Source: an uncultured Clostridium sp. (GTDB lineage Bacteria; Bacillota; Clostridia; TANB77; CAG-508). From it: a stretch of DNA of 64,000 nt. A program made the position numbers and the translations under genes. Each line of letters starts with the position of its first letter. The first letter of the stretch is position 1. The notes beneath the pieces are model-generated. The model saw only the letters and a program-made list of their open reading frames with translations. It did not search any database and was not told where the DNA came from. This document shows positions 61,808-64,000 of the stretch, piece by piece. The DNA lies in the NCBI GenBank assembly GCA_930986425.1, contig CAKNJR010000006.1, forward strand, positions 17,239 to 81,238. Reading direction: 5' to 3'.

Positions 61808-62374
61808 ATGGCAACAGTATATTCAGCAGGTGATTTTAGAAATGGAACAACATTCGAAATGGAAGGAAATGTATATAGAGTAGTTGAATTCCAACACGTA
61901 AAACCAGGAAAAGGTTCAGCATTCGTAAGAACAAAAATAAAAAATGTTATAACAGGAAGTGTTTTAGAAAAAACATTTAACCCATCAGAAAAATTCCAAG
62001 CAGCAGAAATCGAAAAGAAAGAAATGCAATATCTATATGAAGATGGTGGATTATATTACTTCATGGATAACGAAACATATGAGCAAATACCTTTAAATAA
62101 AGAACAACTAGGAGATAGTTTAAAATTCTTAAAGGAAAACATGAACGTAAAAGTTCTATCATATAAAGGAAAAGTATTTTCAATAGAACCACCAATATTT
62201 GTTGAACTAGAAGTTACATATACAGAGCCTGGATTCTCAGGAAATACAGCTACAACTTCAGGAAAACCTGCAACACTTGAAAATGGATATGAAATAACAG
62301 TTCCTATGTTCGTTAATATAGGAGACATAATCAGAGTAGACACAAGAACAGGCGAATACATGGAAAGAATTTAG
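61808..62374 (+). CDS. efp: Elongation factor P
   Basis: The 188-residue protein has the three beta-barrel domains of EF-P. The N-terminal loop reads VKPGKGSAF, with Lys35 the residue modified in other bacteria, and the C-terminus contains [32 protein letters not shown] rescues ribosomes stalled at polyproline. AAGGGGG precedes the ATG. The next gene follows 18 bases later, as commonly seen for CD1247-type partners. Confidence 0.98.
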   Translation: MATVYSAGDFRNGTTFEMEGNVYRVVEFQHVKPGKGSAFVRTKIKNVITGSVLEKTFNPSEKFQAAEIEKKEMQYLYEDGGLYYFMDNETYEQIPLNKEQLGDSLKFLKENMNVKVLSYKGKVFSIEPPIFVELEVTYTEPGFSGNTATTSGKPATLENGYEITVPMFVNIGDIIRVDTRTGEYMERI

Positions 62375-62392
62375 GTATTGAAAGGAGATTCT

Positions 62393-63070
62393 ATGAAAGA
62401 ACCAAAGAGTACATTTGCAAAAATTCTAGAAGATTTAGAAAGAGAAATAACAGACCCTAAAGATTTAGAAATTGCAAAAAATAAACTTTTGGAATTAAGT
62501 ATGATGTTTATTGATATAACAAATAGAACTATTGAAAATAACTCACAATACGAGGTACTTTCTAGCAAAATTGACAAAATACAAAAATCTTTGAAAAAAA
62601 TTGAATCTGATATCTATATAGATGAAGACGAAGAAGATGATGAGTATGATGAAAATGGCGACCAAATGCATGATAATGAATTAAATATAAATTATGATGA
62701 AGATTATGAATTTGAAATAAAATGCCCATATTGTAATTATGAATTTGTTGTAGGTCAAGACGCAGACTTAAAAGAAACAATAGAATGCCCTAAATGCCAT
62801 AAAGAAATAGAACTTGATTGGGATGATTATTGTGATGGAGAATGTAATCATTGTGAAAACATATGCTATAATAAAGAATTAGAAGAAAATAATTTAGCAT
62901 TAAAAGAAGATGAGCAAGAATACAACGTAAATGAAAAAAATAATCAACAAAAAAATAATGAAAATCAAAATACACAAGCTCAAACAAATCCAAAACAATC
63001 ACAAAACGAGAATAAAGAAAATCAATCAAATCAAGAAAATATTAATAATGAAAATGAAGATGATATGTAA
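62393..63070 (+). CDS. CD1247-like protein with zinc ribbon, downstream of efp
   Basis: The 225-residue protein has an N-terminal helical part (FAKILEDLEREITDPKDLEIAK), an acidic stretch (IDEDEEDDEYDENGDQ) and a zinc ribbon with IKCPYCNYEFVVG and IECPKCHKEI. A third Cys-rich patch (CDGECNHCENIC) and a Gln/Asn-rich tail (about 175-225) follow. This layout matches the clostridial CD1247 N-terminal domain family, often found after efp. Function unknown. AAAGGAG precedes ATG 62393; a TTG at 62378 overlaps that site. Confidence 0.8.
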   Translation: MKEPKSTFAKILEDLEREITDPKDLEIAKNKLLELSMMFIDITNRTIENNSQYEVLSSKIDKIQKSLKKIESDIYIDEDEEDDEYDENGDQMHDNELNINYDEDYEFEIKCPYCNYEFVVGQDADLKETIECPKCHKEIELDWDDYCDGECNHCENICYNKELEENNLALKEDEQEYNVNEKNNQQKNNENQNTQAQTNPKQSQNENKENQSNQENINNENEDDM

Positions 63071-63092
63071 AACATCTGACATAATTAAAAAC

Positions 63093-63145
63093 GAAAGCAT
63101 TAAACTTAGAATGTATTGAGAATACATAAGTTTAATGCTTTTTTA
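63093..63145 (+). terminator. Long terminator after the CD1247-like gene
   Basis: AAAGCATTAAACTTA pairs with TAAGTTTAATGCTTT, extended inside by AATGTATT/AATACAT, followed by TTTT. Confidence 0.9.
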
Positions 63146-63162
63146 ATATAAAACAACAAAAA

Positions 63163-63754
63163 TTAAAAAAAGTCCAAAGGATTAACAGCTTCTCCATCAA
63201 CCTTAATTGTTAGATGTAAATGACAGCCAGTAGTTGCACCGATTTGTTGGATTTCCATTAGAATCTTTATAAGGATTATTATTAATCCCGTATACATTTT
63301 TAGGACCAACTTTGGCAATGAGTTGACCTTTCTCAACATAATCATTTCTAGATACAATGTAATCTGGAGATAAATGACAATAAGAAACAGAGATATTATC
63401 AAATTTATCTAATTCCAAAACTATAGTATAACCACCACCAGCGCCCCAACTAGCAAAAGTAATAGTACCACTTTCTAAAGCATAAACATTAGTACCATTA
63501 GATGCTGGAATATCAATTCCCGAGTGATAAGTAGAAGCACCGGAAGTTGGAGATTCACGTTTTCCAAAATAAGAAGAAATATAAGTATAGCCAGGGACAG
63601 GCCAAAAGAATCCATCTCCAGATAAAAGAAGTTGCTCATAATATTCATCTGAATAAGCTGAATTAGTAGAATAAAATATTGGAATAAAAAATAAACAGAT
63701 AATTAAAATAAAAACAAATAAAAAAAGAAAGCTTTTATTAAAAGATTTTAACAT
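63163..63754 (-). pseudogene. M23 family peptidase interrupted by a frameshift
   Basis: From ATG 63754 (after GGTTAGGAG) the frame encodes a signal-anchor (about residues 8-26), then an M23/LytM domain with GYTYISSYFGKRESPTSG, YHSGIDIPASNGT and SYCHLSPDYIV. It then runs off frame at about residue 168 and stops at 63203. The remaining LytM end (QIGATTGCHLHLTIKVDGE, ending NPLDFF) is intact in the next frame and stops at 63163. Removing one base near 63249-63250 would restore a protein of about 196 residues with both zinc-ligand motifs (HxxxD, HxH). It could be a cell-wall peptidase if functional. Confidence 0.78.
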
Positions 63755-63798
63755 AATACTCCTAACCTTTTAAATAGCTCCCCAAAAATAATATATAT

Positions 63799-63873
63799 TG
63801 GCAGGGGTAGAAGGATTTGAACCCTCACGCACGGTTTTGGAGACCGGAATGCTACCATTAACATCATACCCCT
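63799..63873 (-). tRNA. trnW: tRNA-Trp (CCA anticodon)
   Basis: On the minus strand the acceptor AGGGGTA (5' end 63873) pairs with TACCCCT, followed by G and encoded CCA (63801-63799). The anticodon arm CCGGT-CTCCAAA-ACCGT holds CCA. The T arm GAGGG-TTCAAAT-CCTTC is intact. Length is 75 bases including CCA. Confidence 0.93.
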
Positions 63874-63956
63874 ATGACTCGTAACAAATATAATCATAAC
63901 ACAAAAAATAGATTTAATCAAGTGATATACAAAATTTTTACTAATTCCTTAATTTT

Positions 63957-63997
63957 AAAACTAAATTCCATATGAAGAATGACCGGAATTTAGTTTT
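63957..63997. terminator. Terminator hairpin at the window end
   Basis: AAAACTAAATTCC pairs with GGAATTTAGTTTT. It may close a gene beyond the window or act in both directions. Confidence 0.75.
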
Positions 63998-64000
63998 AAT

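Noticed and set aside
1..64000. DGR reverse transcriptase or template repeat within the window
   Set aside because: No protein shows a YxDD-type reverse transcriptase motif, and the only other GC-raised segment (50168-50674) has no similarity to the variable region.

Overview
The window is an AT-rich (roughly 30% G+C) chromosome segment from an endospore-forming, Gram-positive-type anaerobe, most likely an uncultured gut member of the Clostridia. It carries spoVM, spoIIAA-spoIIAB-sigF, spoIID, spoIIQ, sipL, yunB, spoVAC/AD/AE, spoIVB and spoVG. SipL and an intact LytM-type SpoIIQ point to Clostridia rather than Bacillus. No outer-membrane genes are visible. Strong AGGAGG-type ribosome binding sites precede nearly every gene, and several genes use GTG or TTG. 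infC appears to start at ATA.

Layout. 0-9 kb: tail of a leucine-rich-repeat protein, spoVM and a small membrane gene on the minus strand, a GH18 hydrolase, greA, an epimerase-like gene and valS. 9-16 kb: a sporulation block (spoIIAA-AB-sigF, spoIID, spoIIQ, veg, sipL, and yunB with an apparent frameshift). 16-19.7 kb: a metallo-beta-lactamase-fold protein and an accessory island with an Rpn-family nuclease. 19.7-22.2 kb: two divergent ribosomal-protein operons (infC-rpmI-rplT and rplM-rpsI), each with a structured leader. 22.3-28.2 kb: an antiporter and the spoVA genes, split by an insertion on the opposite strand. 28-31 kb: ruvA, rarA and an SPFH protein. 31-46 kb: a prepilin-like gene and a ten-to-twelve-gene type IV filament (Tad-like) operon. 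46-56 kb: spoIVB, a transglutaminase, murC, spoVG, a compositionally foreign orphan gene, uppP, mntP and a GH73 hydrolase. 56-61 kb: a second small Tad-like locus. 61-64 kb: ireB, ruvX, efp, a frameshifted M23 peptidase and tRNA-Trp.

The most interesting object is at 25.1-27.3 kb, inside the split spoVA cluster. A prepilin-type protein has a C-terminal formylglycine-enzyme/C-type-lectin-like domain whose last ~135 bases are abruptly GC-rich (76 of 135) and adenine-poor (19 of 135). It ends in the usual ATLYIK-type terminus and is followed 12 bases later by a perfect hairpin. These are the hallmarks of a variable region of a diversity-generating retroelement (DGR). No reverse transcriptase or template repeat is in the window, so it would have to be served in trans. 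A one-base frameshift currently breaks the variable domain. A leader with a (TA)11 tract, a hairpin and a 27-codon upstream ORF precedes it.

The second object is the filament machine at 33-46 kb. It has CpaB-like, two degenerate MinD/CpaE-like, CpaF-like (with a membrane anchor) and fused TadB/C-like proteins, followed by pilin-like proteins that begin directly with MENASKALIIAG and lack any leader peptide. Linking the diversified prepilin to this machine is inference. Three genes (yunB, the DGR target, the M23 gene) each look broken by one extra base, so residual assembly error must be considered.
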